64,000 bases of DNA from Cytophagales bacterium. Lineage in GTDB: Bacteria; Bacteroidota; Bacteroidia; Cytophagales; Thermoflexibacteraceae. The DNA is taken from positions 1 to 64,000 of the forward strand of contig JAAFKA010000016.1 in NCBI GenBank assembly GCA_013299115.1, given 5' to 3'. A program made the position numbers and the translations under genes. This document shows positions 19,061-26,948 of this stretch, piece by piece; position 1 is the first letter of the stretch; every line of letters starts with the position of its first letter. Under the pieces are notes generated by a model. That model was not told where the DNA came from. It ran no database searches and worked only from the letters and a program-made list of their open reading frames with translations.

Positions 19061-20080
19061 ATGGACAAACTAAATCTTTGGAACTATATTGCAGACGAAT
19101 ACCTTACAGCAGGGGGTTGGTCTGCCGATGGCAATTTGGCTTTTGGAGGCACAGCCTCAGGCACTTTGTTTGCGTTTCACGCCTATACAGGCGAATTGCT
19201 GTACCAAAAAGCAGCCCACAAAGGCAGTTTAACAGCCATTGGCACGTCAAGCACAGCCTTTCGAGTGGCTACGGCAGGGCATGATGGCAAAGTAAATCTC
19301 TACCACGCCCAAACAGGAGAACTGATAAAAAGCCATAGCTTAGGAAAATTTTGGATAGAACATTTGCAATTTGCACCCAACGGCAAACATTTTATAGCAG
19401 CAGGGGGCAAAACAGTAGCCTTGTTTGACACAGAGGGCAAACTCCTTTGGCAACACGACCAGCACCAAAATACAGTGGCAGCCATAGATTGGTCGGCACA
19501 TAGCCACCATTTTATTACCGCCAACTACGGACAAATCCAATTTTTTAACCTCAAAACCTCAACGCCTTACGACCAACTCCAATATGCAACTTCTTTGGTG
19601 GCAGTGCAGTGGAGTCCCGATGGCAAATACATAGGGGCAGGTACGCAAGACCTCAAAATTCATTTTTGGGAGTTGCCCTATGAGCCTGAAACAGACTTAC
19701 AAATGTCGGGCTACCCCACCAAAGTCAAGCACCTTGCTTGGAGTGCCGACAGTGTATATTTGGCAAGCAACTGCGACAAAATGATAGTGATTTGGAATGT
19801 ATCGGGCAAAGGTCCCGCAGGTACAAAACCTATTCAACTCAACCGCCACCTAAGCAAAGTAACGCAACTTTGCTACCAAAAAAGCAACAACCTTTTGCTC
19901 TCTGGCGGAGAAGATGGTTTGGTTGTGCTTTGGCAACCTTCCAAAACTATTCAACCTCTCTACGTAGGCATGGCACAAGGCGAAGTTAGCCTACTTCGCT
20001 GGGCAGCAGACGACAGCAAAGCCCTCATAGGAACTGCACAAGGAGATATAGCCGTTTGGGATTTTAGTGAATGGAGATAA
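19061..20080 (+). CDS. WD40 repeat beta-propeller protein
   Basis: A 339-aa cytoplasmic protein of about seven WD40 blades, for example GHDGKVNLYHAQTG, QWSPDGKYIGAGTQDLKIHFWELP, AWSADSVYLASNCDKMIVIWNVSG, LLSGGEDGLVVLWQPSK and the closing ALIGTAQGDIAVWDFSEW. There is no signal peptide. Such propellers act as protein-binding platforms. Its start codon is 4 nt after the methylase stop codon, so the two are cotranscribed, which is an unusual pairing; whether the propeller serves the methylase is unknown. Confidence 0.85.
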   Translation: MDKLNLWNYIADEYLTAGGWSADGNLAFGGTASGTLFAFHAYTGELLYQKAAHKGSLTAIGTSSTAFRVATAGHDGKVNLYHAQTGELIKSHSLGKFWIEHLQFAPNGKHFIAAGGKTVALFDTEGKLLWQHDQHQNTVAAIDWSAHSHHFITANYGQIQFFNLKTSTPYDQLQYATSLVAVQWSPDGKYIGAGTQDLKIHFWELPYEPETDLQMSGYPTKVKHLAWSADSVYLASNCDKMIVIWNVSGKGPAGTKPIQLNRHLSKVTQLCYQKSNNLLLSGGEDGLVVLWQPSKTIQPLYVGMAQGEVSLLRWAADDSKALIGTAQGDIAVWDFSEWR

Positions 20081-20146
20081 TTTTGAATGTTTAGCTTTAA
20101 ATGTTGAATCTGCGTATTTTGAAGCAAGAGGTAGAAAACAGAAATA

Positions 20147-20920
20147 CTAAATATTTTTCAAAGCCCTTGCCAAATTGTCGCAAACAATACCTGTGGCAAT
20201 GCCTGCATTCAAAGACTCCGCCTTGCCAAAACGTGGAATAGTGATTTGGTGGGTCAAAAGTGGCAAAATATCAACGGCAATTCCGTTGGATTCGTTGCCA
20301 ATAACCACAATGCCTTGCGATTCAAATTGGGTTTGGTGCAAATTTTCTCCCTCCAATGTAGTGCCATAAATAGGTAAGTTAGTTTGTTGCCTAATTTCTT
20401 GTAAGTAAGTTACCAAGTCGCAATAATAAGGTTTTACACGCAAAAAAGACCCCATCGAGGCTATAATCACTTTGGGATTGTACCAATCTACAGTGGTGGC
20501 AGAGCAAAGTAACTGAGAAATTCCATACCAATCTGCTATCCTAATAATAGTTCCCAAATTGCCAGGGTCTCTGATGTCAGAAAGTGCCAAAACATAGCCA
20601 TTAGCAAAGTTTGCTACCAAATTATTTGGAATTTTTACTATCGCCAATGCCCCATCATTGCTTTGCAACGTGCCACTTGCCTCTAACAAAGTTGCCGTTG
20701 TTTGCTGCAAAATTACCTTTGTTTGGTCTTGTGCAGCTAACAAAGTCTGATAACTTTCGTAAAATTCAGGCGTATAAAAAACAGCCTTCACTTCAAACTG
20801 CTGCGTATATTGCAACAATTCGGCTACACTTTTTGCCCCTTCTACCAAAAAAAGCTGCTCTTCTTGCCTATATTTTTTTTGGTGCAAAGATTTGATTAGT
20901 TTTTGCCAATTTTTGTGCAT
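20147..20920 (-). CDS. TrmH/SpoU-family RNA 2'-O-methyltransferase
   Basis: A 257-aa SPOUT-class methylase that would transfer a methyl group from SAM to a ribose in rRNA or tRNA. The N-terminal substrate-binding domain (FLVEGAKSVAELL) is followed by the trefoil-knot motifs: motif 1 LSDIRDPGNLGTIIRIADW, motif 2 GIVVIGNESNGI, motif 3 IPRFGKAESLNAGIATGIV. This arrangement is like RlmB/TsnR-type enzymes. The exact target nucleotide cannot be told. It starts 1 nt after the mltG stop codon and is clearly in an operon with it. Confidence 0.87.
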   Translation of the reverse strand: MHKNWQKLIKSLHQKKYRQEEQLFLVEGAKSVAELLQYTQQFEVKAVFYTPEFYESYQTLLAAQDQTKVILQQTTATLLEASGTLQSNDGALAIVKIPNNLVANFANGYVLALSDIRDPGNLGTIIRIADWYGISQLLCSATTVDWYNPKVIIASMGSFLRVKPYYCDLVTYLQEIRQQTNLPIYGTTLEGENLHQTQFESQGIVVIGNESNGIAVDILPLLTHQITIPRFGKAESLNAGIATGIVCDNLARALKNI

Positions 20921-20921
20921 T

Positions 20922-21968
20922 TTATTTCTTTATGTTCATCTTATCCAAAGCCCTGCGATAACGGTTAGCATTTTCGTTGTGTTCTGATAAAGTTACAGCA
21001 AAATTGTGTGAGCCAGAAAAATCTTCTTTGGCACAAAAGAATAGATATTTGTGCTTTTCATAGTTCAATACCGCATCTATGGTTTGAATAGAAGGCAAAT
21101 TAATGGGACCTGGTGGCAAACCCGAATATTTGTACGTATTGTAAGGCGAATCTACTTGCAAATGCGAATTTAAAACCCTTTTGAGAGAAAAATCACCAAC
21201 AGCAAAGACCACCGTAGGGTCGGCTTGCAAAGGTGTGTTGCTATTCAATCTGTTTATATAAACCCCTGCTATGGTTGGTTGTTCTTTGGCTACTTTAGAC
21301 TCTGCCTCCACAATGGAAGCCAAAACCGAAACTTGCGAAGGAGTTAAATTGATTTGTTGGGCTTTGTCTTTGCGTGCCTTTGTCCAAAATTTTTGGTATT
21401 CTTTGCTCATTCTCTCAAATACTTCTTCTTCTGTAATAGTCCAATAGACTTCATAAGTATTGGGCAAAAACATGGTCATAATAGTAGTGGTATCGAGGTT
21501 GTATTTTTTGGCAAGGCTTGTATTGCTCAATAATTTGAGAAATTTAACCGAATCCATCGGGAAACTCCTGCAAATTTTGCCCGCTAAGTCGGCTTTGGTT
21601 CTCACCGAGTTAAAGGTTAGCGTAACAGGCTGTTGAGGTCCCCGCAAAGTGCGAATAGCCTCTACGTTGCTCATGTTGCCACGCAAAATATAACGACCAG
21701 CCTTTACTCTCTCTCTGTATTTCATATAACGAGCCACAAAAGCAAACGACATCACGTCATTCAGGCATTGGGCAGCTTTGAGTTGCTGCACCAACTGGTC
21801 GAAGTCCGTATCGGGATAGATAAATATTTCGGCATCTTCTTTGCCAACCAAAATATTTTTTGAAAAAAAGATTTGATAAAAATAAACCGAAAAAGATGTA
21901 GTTAGCAAAGTAAAAGCCAAAAAGGCTATCAACAATACTTTTCGTTTTTTTTCTGACGTTGGCAACAT
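20922..21968 (-). CDS. mltG: Endolytic murein transglycosylase MltG
   Basis: A 348-aa single-pass membrane protein (hydrophobic helix about residues 10-32) with a periplasmic YceG domain. Landmarks are the LysM-like N-terminal part and the catalytic region ASIVEAESKVAKEQPTIAGVYINRLNSNTPLQADPTVVFAVG, containing the conserved catalytic Glu, then SPYNTYKYSGLPPGPINLPS. MltG cuts nascent peptidoglycan strands to set glycan length. It is in an operon with the downstream RNA methylase. Confidence 0.92.
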   Translation of the reverse strand: MLPTSEKKRKVLLIAFLAFTLLTTSFSVYFYQIFFSKNILVGKEDAEIFIYPDTDFDQLVQQLKAAQCLNDVMSFAFVARYMKYRERVKAGRYILRGNMSNVEAIRTLRGPQQPVTLTFNSVRTKADLAGKICRSFPMDSVKFLKLLSNTSLAKKYNLDTTTIMTMFLPNTYEVYWTITEEEVFERMSKEYQKFWTKARKDKAQQINLTPSQVSVLASIVEAESKVAKEQPTIAGVYINRLNSNTPLQADPTVVFAVGDFSLKRVLNSHLQVDSPYNTYKYSGLPPGPINLPSIQTIDAVLNYEKHKYLFFCAKEDFSGSHNFAVTLSEHNENANRYRRALDKMNIKK

Positions 21969-21983
21969 AAGGTAATGATTGGT

Positions 21984-23831
21984 TTAGTTACGTTTTACTT
22001 CTCCGTTTACTTTCAATTTGATAACTTCTATACTTTCCAGCCCCTCATTATCAACCACTTTTACTGCAATTTTGTGTTCGCCAGCTTTAAATTGGTGGCT
22101 TTGTTTGCCTGTTCTATCTAACAAAATTTCAGGAGTAAAAAGCACCTCACTCCCTGCCCCTCTCCTACTGAGAGGGGAATCGTAGGCAAAATCCCAAGCA
22201 AAAAATTCAATACCTACTTCACTTTCGGCAGTTGCTGTAAAATTTATTACAGTAACTCCCCCTTTGGGGGGCTGGGGGGCTTCTCCTCCTTTGGGGGCTT
22301 CTCCCCCTTTGGGCTGGGCTACTTGCATCTCTATTTTCAAACTTGGTTTTTTGGCAATAGGCACAATTTCCTCTACCGTTACCAATTTTATCAACACATT
22401 TTCCTCGTTTCGCAACCTTGCAACTTCCTCTATTGCCCCTTTGCCAAACGAAAAAGCTATGATAAAACCTACGGGGGCGTGGGCTGCTTTGTGTTTTTCA
22501 AAATTTGCTTTGTCAAATCTTTCGCAAGCCGACTTAAAATTGTCTATCACATTTCTGCCCACATTATCACTTCGTTTGACCTGAATAGGAATAGCCAACC
22601 CTTCAAGGTTTTCAAAACCTTGAAGGGTTTTAGCGTTTTGAAGGTTTATGGTTTTGGTGTAGCCGTCTATTCCTGCATCTCCACGTTGTTTTGTGTTGGG
22701 AACTCCGCCAAACTGCCCTACTATCCAACTCTCAAACTCAAAAGCATCTTTGTAACGCAAGGTATCATAGTCGTATTTGTGCAGTTGCAACGAAAAAGGG
22801 TTAGAAAACAGACTTTGTTGTCTGTTCAACCTAAATTCGGTAACTTTTACCGCATTGACAGATTGGTCTATGCCTATCCACTTTCTATTAAGCTTGTCGG
22901 CAACGGCAATAGTTGTGCCACCACCCATAAAACAGTCTAAAACAGTGTCCCCTTCGTTGCTTGCCATTTTGATAATTCTTTCCAATAATTTTTCAGGCTT
23001 TTGGGTGGGATAGCCGATTCTTTCTTTGGATTTGGATTGTACGTTGTTGATGTCAGTCCAAGAATTACCGACTAAGGTTCCTTGTGAAGTGCTTAAATAC
23101 CTTTTAAAACTTGGTACATTATTTTTGCTAATTTCTATAAAATTATTTTCATACAATAAATCCAATTTTTGGATTGTTGTTAGTTCTTTTGCTTTTTCTT
23201 CGCCAACCAACTTAAATACTGTTTCTTTGGGAACAGACCAACTTCGCCCTGCATTTTTTGGATGATAACCTCGCCATTCCATGTCGTTGGGATTTATTCT
23301 TGCACCTGTCAAATTATCCAATCTATAAATTCCTTTTTCGTCTTCGTGTCTGTATGTGCTGTTTTTATATTCGTCTGAAAGTTCTACATAAATTGGATTA
23401 TATGTGCAAATTTCAGATTTTGAAAAATACCAAATTGTATCAGTCAAAACAGCTAATTTTTTCTTAGCATCATTGTGTGCATTGGTTCTTTTCCAAACAA
23501 TATCACCTCTAAAATTTTCTGAACCAAATAGTTTATCCAAAACCGACACCCGAATATAGGCATCTGCGTGCCAATCGCAATGGACAAAAATGCTTCCTGT
23601 TGGTTTCAAAACTCGGTGGAGTTCTTGCACCCTTTCTCTTAGCCAGCCTATGTAATGTTCTATGCCTCCTGCAAACCTGTCTTCAAAGCTACGCACTTCG
23701 CCCTTATCTCCCCAGATGACCTCATAAGTTCGGTTGGAGAAAAACGGCGGGTCTATATACACAAGGTCTATGGTTTCGGAGTCTATTTTTTTGAGGACTT
23801 CGAGGCAGTCGCCAAGAATGAGTTTGTTCAT
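21984..23831 (-). CDS. Type II-like DNA methyltransferase fused to an Mrr-like nuclease
   Basis: A 615-aa fusion. The N-terminal part is a beta-class methylase (catalytic DPPF at 27-30 first, SAM motif DCFMGGGTT about residue 300). Next comes a PD-(D/E)XK nuclease of the Mrr type (GDAGIDGY near 385 and IPIQVKR near 418; D...QxK). The C-terminal tail is beta-sandwich-like. Three palindromic elements are translated within it: 22,597-22,629 (LQGFENLEGL, inside the nuclease), 22,256-22,320 (KGGEAPKGGEAPQPPKGG) and 22,157-22,177 (SPLSRRGA). Its first 95 bp are duplicated exactly at 27,799-27,893. It is probably a self-contained modification-restriction enzyme. Confidence 0.82.
   Translation of the reverse strand: MNKLILGDCLEVLKKIDSETIDLVYIDPPFFSNRTYEVIWGDKGEVRSFEDRFAGGIEHYIGWLRERVQELHRVLKPTGSIFVHCDWHADAYIRVSVLDKLFGSENFRGDIVWKRTNAHNDAKKKLAVLTDTIWYFSKSEICTYNPIYVELSDEYKNSTYRHEDEKGIYRLDNLTGARINPNDMEWRGYHPKNAGRSWSVPKETVFKLVGEEKAKELTTIQKLDLLYENNFIEISKNNVPSFKRYLSTSQGTLVGNSWTDINNVQSKSKERIGYPTQKPEKLLERIIKMASNEGDTVLDCFMGGGTTIAVADKLNRKWIGIDQSVNAVKVTEFRLNRQQSLFSNPFSLQLHKYDYDTLRYKDAFEFESWIVGQFGGVPNTKQRGDAGIDGYTKTINLQNAKTLQGFENLEGLAIPIQVKRSDNVGRNVIDNFKSACERFDKANFEKHKAAHAPVGFIIAFSFGKGAIEEVARLRNEENVLIKLVTVEEIVPIAKKPSLKIEMQVAQPKGGEAPKGGEAPQPPKGGVTVINFTATAESEVGIEFFAWDFAYDSPLSRRGAGSEVLFTPEILLDRTGKQSHQFKAGEHKIAVKVVDNEGLESIEVIKLKVNGEVKRN
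22157..22177. repeat. In-frame palindrome CCCCTCTC...GAGAGGGG
   Basis: An 8-bp perfect stem with a CTACT loop, translated on the minus strand as SPLSRRG. This peptide is often met where such GC-rich palindromes fall in genes. Confidence 0.6.
22256..22320. repeat. In-frame CCCCCTTTGGGGG repeats
   Basis: Three units of CTCCCCCTTTGGGGGcTT type in a row, translated on the minus strand as repeated PKGGEAP. This is the same family as 16,681-16,782, read there in the opposite orientation as PPLGG/PPKGG. Confidence 0.75.
22597..22629. repeat. In-frame perfect 16-bp palindrome inside the nuclease domain
   Basis: AACCCTTCAAGGTTTT and AAAACCTTGAAGGGTT flank a single C. The minus-strand reading gives LQGFENLEGL between the two catalytic motifs of the Mrr-like nuclease. 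Confidence 0.8.
23737..23831. repeat. 95-bp segment identical to 27,799-27,893
   Basis: The 5' end of the methylase gene, from its start codon, is repeated base for base 4 kb away at the start of the chimeric gene at 26,949-27,893. Identity stops exactly at the start codon on one side and after the DPPF codons on the other. Confidence 0.9.
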
Positions 23832-23879
23832 GGGGTTTAGTTAAGTTTTAACCTTTCTGTTATAAATTCATCACCTCTT

Positions 23880-24137
23880 TTAGTATGAATATCTTTCTTG
23901 TAGCTTTTGTTTTAGGCTATCCCAGGTCATTTGCTTGTCGGGGTTTTCTTTCATGTCCTTTTCTCTTTGCAGCAAAAGTTGTTGCTGCAAAGGTGAGATA
24001 GTTGGTGTAACTGTTTCCTCCGTTAAATCAATCATTGTCTTATACTTCAAAAAAGTAACAAAGAGCCAAACTTCTTGTAGTTGCTGTGCCGACAAGGTTT
24101 GCATTTCACTTAAAATAGAGGTTTGTAAGGAAATCAT
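23880..24137 (-). CDS. Small antitoxin-like protein (orphan)
   Basis: An 85-aa protein starting MISLQTSILSEMQTLSAQQLQEVWLFVTFLKYK. I chose the start at 24,137 because an upstream ATG at 24,182 would lie within the promoter. The helical N-terminus followed by a polar tail (SPLQQQLLLQREKDMKENPDKQMTWDSLKQKLQERY) resembles DUF2281-type antitoxins of PIN pairs. No toxin gene is adjacent. It shares its promoter sequence with the two PIN modules at 28.7 and 29.4 kb, which supports a toxin-antitoxin origin. Confidence 0.6.
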   Translation of the reverse strand: MISLQTSILSEMQTLSAQQLQEVWLFVTFLKYKTMIDLTEETVTPTISPLQQQLLLQREKDMKENPDKQMTWDSLKQKLQERYSY

Positions 24138-24152
24138 AGCTGTTTTTTTTAG

Positions 24153-24182
24153 CAAGTTAATCCGTTTTTTTGAGTTTTGCAA
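24153..24182 (-). promoter_or_regulatory. Promoter shared by toxin-antitoxin modules, copy 1
   Basis: On the minus strand TTG at 24,182-24,180, a 20-nt spacer containing CAAAACTCAAAAAAA, then TAACTTG at 24,159-24,153, followed by CTAAAAAAA up to the ATG 16 nt on. This fits TTG-N19..21-TAnnTTTG with a very short leader. It is nearly identical to 28,672-28,701 and 29,399-29,429. Confidence 0.65.
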
Positions 24183-24202
24183 GGGGAAATAATAAACAAG
24201 AA

Positions 24203-24230
24203 AAAAGATTACAGAGGAGTGTAATCTTTT
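24203..24230 (-). terminator. Terminator of the CBASS operon
   Basis: AAAAGATTAC and GTAATCTTTT form a perfect 10-bp stem with an 8-nt loop and A/T tails on both sides, 8 nt past the E2-like gene stop. It could work in either direction. Confidence 0.8.
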
Positions 24231-24237
24231 TGGAGAA

Positions 24238-24648
24238 CTAAATATTATGTTCTATGCCTTCTCCAGACCATACACCTGTTATATGCCAGCTTTCATAAAA
24301 ATATAGCCATAAAGATAACCAAACTACAACTGTATTAGCGAGGTATTTGTTTGGTGTCCATTCTTTATATTTGGGATAATATAAACAGGGTTTTTTATCT
24401 GAATAAATGTGTGGTATTTTATCATTCTTAAAATTCCTACATAATGGTGGCGAGATAATATAAACAACAGGTTGTTTTTTAAACGTATAAACTATTTTTA
24501 CCTCATAAATAGACATTTTTAAAGAAGGTTGAATAGTACCAATCGCAGTTAATTTATTATCCTTTTCATTAACAAATTTCCAATTAGGGAACTTCTTTTT
24601 GAAGTGGATGTATTGTTCAGAAATAGTTAAATTTTTTTCTTTATTCAT
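24238..24648 (-). CDS. CBASS E2-like protein (type II-short)
   Basis: A 136-aa protein with the layout of prokaryotic E2-fold proteins: a central beta-sheet (MSIYEVKIVYTFKKQPVVYIISPPL), then IPHIYSDKKPCLYYPKYKEW and the C-terminal helix WLSLWLYFYESWHITGVWSGEGIEH. C88 in KKPCLYY is the likely catalytic cysteine and H80 is nearby. In short type II CBASS an E2-like protein without E1 or JAB acts on the CD-NTase. Its ATG follows the CD-NTase stop codon directly (0 nt gap). It is the last gene of the operon. Confidence 0.78.
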   Translation of the reverse strand: MNKEKNLTISEQYIHFKKKFPNWKFVNEKDNKLTAIGTIQPSLKMSIYEVKIVYTFKKQPVVYIISPPLCRNFKNDKIPHIYSDKKPCLYYPKYKEWTPNKYLANTVVVWLSLWLYFYESWHITGVWSGEGIEHNI

Positions 24649-25878
24649 TTAAGTTCCGTAGAAATTATTTTTAGGTATTATTATGTTATTAGCTTTATTT
24701 TCAGTTCCAATAATGCCAGATGCTGCAACATAAAGATTAGCATTTTTCCTTTGTTGTTGTATGTAATCAACTTCTACTTGATGTGATTGACCTACAATGT
24801 CTTCGCCAAGCATTTCTTTTAGTAAGCTAAAATTAGATTTAGTTCCTGTATTGTTATCAATTAGATAGCATTTAGTAGAAAAATTACGAATGAACATTAC
24901 AAAAGCCTCGTTATATTGAGGGCTTTCTGCCCATTTATCAGTAAATTTTTCATCATTATTTAAAGGATTTGCAATACTAAAATTCATTCCCTCCGTTGAG
25001 AGTTTATTTAGAGTATATCTTAAAAAGTCTTTAATAATCTCAAATTCTGAAACTTCATTCACATAAGAGTTAGCCGTCAAAGTTGTTAAGATAATGCTTG
25101 AAGTCTTAAAATTTTCCAGTTCATGATTATAAAAATAGACATCTCTATGTCTTTTGATAAGCTGTATTGCTCTTAATAGTGGCAATTTATATTGATAAGG
25201 CACAGATTGCGGCAAGGGGGCTTGGGCAAGAATGGTATCTGTATAATATTTAGTTGCCCATTTTTTATCTTGTTGTTTGGCTTTCTCCAATAACTTTGTT
25301 CTATCTACTTGTTTGGCTTTATTTTCTACATGCGAAGCGAAAGGCACAGGACTACTATATTTCCATGCTTGTTGTTCTTTATCTGGCACTCGTAAATTAA
25401 GATTTTCACCCCAATAATTAGAATTTGTATTATCAGGACAAGCAGGCTGTATATCAATATGAAACTTATTATTAGGATTTGTCTCATCTTCATAATTTAG
25501 CCTTACACAACGATTTTTACGTTCTATTTTCTCTTTATATGTACCATGTTCTTTAAGCCTTTTTTCCAATTCGTCTAAAACTTCTTTTGGTAGATACGAA
25601 TTGTAATCAAATTGTAAAAAGTTGATAAAGTCCAAATCAAATTCATTTTTACCTTCTTTTTCTTTGTTGTAGGGTTTAATTGTTGTTCCCAGTAAAAAAG
25701 AACCATGTGGAAATATAGAAGGTTTAAATTTCTTAAAAAAAGCCTCGTCTTGTTCCAGCCAATTTGCTACATTGTTGTAGGCTGTTTCCACTCTGTTAAA
25801 TTGAGTGGTTGTAAGTTGCAATTTTTCGCCTATGATATTTAATAGGTCGTCTAATTCAAATAAAAGTTCTCTTTGCAT
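24649..25878 (-). CDS. CD-NTase (cGAS/DncV-like nucleotidyltransferase) of CBASS
   Basis: A 409-aa nucleotidyltransferase. The GS motif is FPHGSFLLGT (G59-S60), the metal-binding pair is FDLDF (D81, D83), and the third acid lies in FHIDIQPA (D142). This is the Pol-beta arrangement of CD-NTases, which make cyclic di- or trinucleotides when phage infect. The helical C-terminal half includes KLPLLRAIQLIKRHRDVYF, the usual second-domain segment. The C-terminus ends NNFYGT; a terminal glycine-type tail is what E2/Cap2 systems act on in known cases, but that is inference here. It lies 14 nt after the effector gene. Confidence 0.88.
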   Translation of the reverse strand: MQRELLFELDDLLNIIGEKLQLTTTQFNRVETAYNNVANWLEQDEAFFKKFKPSIFPHGSFLLGTTIKPYNKEKEGKNEFDLDFINFLQFDYNSYLPKEVLDELEKRLKEHGTYKEKIERKNRCVRLNYEDETNPNNKFHIDIQPACPDNTNSNYWGENLNLRVPDKEQQAWKYSSPVPFASHVENKAKQVDRTKLLEKAKQQDKKWATKYYTDTILAQAPLPQSVPYQYKLPLLRAIQLIKRHRDVYFYNHELENFKTSSIILTTLTANSYVNEVSEFEIIKDFLRYTLNKLSTEGMNFSIANPLNNDEKFTDKWAESPQYNEAFVMFIRNFSTKCYLIDNNTGTKSNFSLLKEMLGEDIVGQSHQVEVDYIQQQRKNANLYVAASGIIGTENKANNIIIPKNNFYGT

Positions 25879-25892
25879 AGTTTAAAATAAAT

Positions 25893-26702
25893 TTAGTTTA
25901 GAAGAAGAAAAGGGGTATGATTGGCAAATTCAATTTCTGAATTATCAGCCTGAAGATTATCTATTTCCTTTGATGTTGCCCAGTAAATTTCATCATTAGG
26001 ATTTTCAAATAGAGTTTTTAAGAATTGTGATTGTACTTCATTTAAAACCAATTCGTAAACTTCATGAATTTTTAATTCAGGCTTGTTGTGATGATTTATT
26101 GTAATTTCTAATGGATTTGTGGATATAAATTTGCAATCAACAAAAGGGAATAAATCAAGAGGAAATATTTTTGTTTTTACTACCTCGTCATAAAACTCTC
26201 GCCAAACACAAATTTCTCTATCTTTACGTGATTTAAACCAAGTAAAAAACATAGGAATATCCTTTTTATCTATCACTTTTGCTAAGTCATTATTACGCTG
26301 TTCTGTTTCCTTAAACAGATAATCATCTTTTATATTTATTTTTAATTTGCCCCATTCTGCAAATGCTGTTTCATAGAATTTGAATTTCCCACCAATAGGG
26401 AAATATTTTTTCTTATTTTTAATTAAAAGGTATTTACCATTATATTTAATCTTAAAAATATACGCAGTAGTAACTCTAATTTGTTCATTTCTATTAACTA
26501 ATTGAGTTTTGATTAGAAATAAAAAATTATCATATCCTCTTATATCTACTATTAAATTGATAATTGTAGGAATTAAAAGTCCAATAAAGAACTTTTCATC
26601 AAGCTCCAAAGGAAATGAATACGACCAAGCTATTATTGTTGAAATAAATAATAAAAATACTGCAAACAATCCTGTTTCTATTTTTTGGAAATCATTTTTC
26701 AT
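25893..26702 (-). CDS. CBASS effector: two membrane helices plus SMODS-associated NUDIX domain
   Basis: About 269 aa from the ATG at 26,702 (an in-frame ATG at 26,735 adds 11 hydrophobic residues). Two membrane helices (LFAVFLLFISTIIAWSY and FFIGLLIPTIINLIV) precede a soluble domain starting RVTTAYIFKIKYNGKYLLI with YFPIGGKFKFYE, the degenerate Nudix-like core of the S-NUDIX family. The Nudix catalytic GX5EX7REUXEE pattern is not intact, so it is a likely sensor and not a hydrolase. Effectors of this layout are thought to permeabilise the inner membrane when the cyclic nucleotide binds. It is the first gene of the operon. Confidence 0.78.
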   Translation of the reverse strand: MKNDFQKIETGLFAVFLLFISTIIAWSYSFPLELDEKFFIGLLIPTIINLIVDIRGYDNFLFLIKTQLVNRNEQIRVTTAYIFKIKYNGKYLLIKNKKKYFPIGGKFKFYETAFAEWGKLKINIKDDYLFKETEQRNNDLAKVIDKKDIPMFFTWFKSRKDREICVWREFYDEVVKTKIFPLDLFPFVDCKFISTNPLEITINHHNKPELKIHEVYELVLNEVQSQFLKTLFENPNDEIYWATSKEIDNLQADNSEIEFANHTPFLLLN

Positions 26703-26858
26703 AAAAGAAATATTAAGGCAAAATAAACATAGCACTCCGTAACCTATTTACGTACTTCTAAATAAATTTTGCTATTTTTTTACCTTACGTAAAAAAGGAA
26801 AAATAGTTTTAAAATGATAAAAAATTTTTAATTATTTTTTTGTAGTTGGCTTTTTTTG

Positions 26859-26882
26859 GTTTCGGTTTCTCAAAACCGAAAC
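26859..26882. repeat. Covarying TTTCTCAAAA hairpin
   Basis: GTTTCGGTTTCTCAAAACCGAAAC keeps the loop of the CTTTGGGTTTCTCAAAACCCAAAG units at 56,201 and 60,600, but with C-G in place of the G-C stem pair, so pairing is preserved. It lies in the 246-bp gap upstream of the CBASS effector, which otherwise holds AT-rich sequence. Confidence 0.6.
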
Positions 26883-26948
26883 TAAAACTTAAAACTTTCG
26901 GTTTTGCGAACAGTAACGACTGCCTACCGAAGGCACAAGTAAAAACTA

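Noticed and set aside
23880-24182. Longer start (24,182) for the antitoxin-like gene
   Set aside because: That ATG lies on the -33 element of the shared promoter; the start at 24,137 follows it at the same spacing as in the other two modules.
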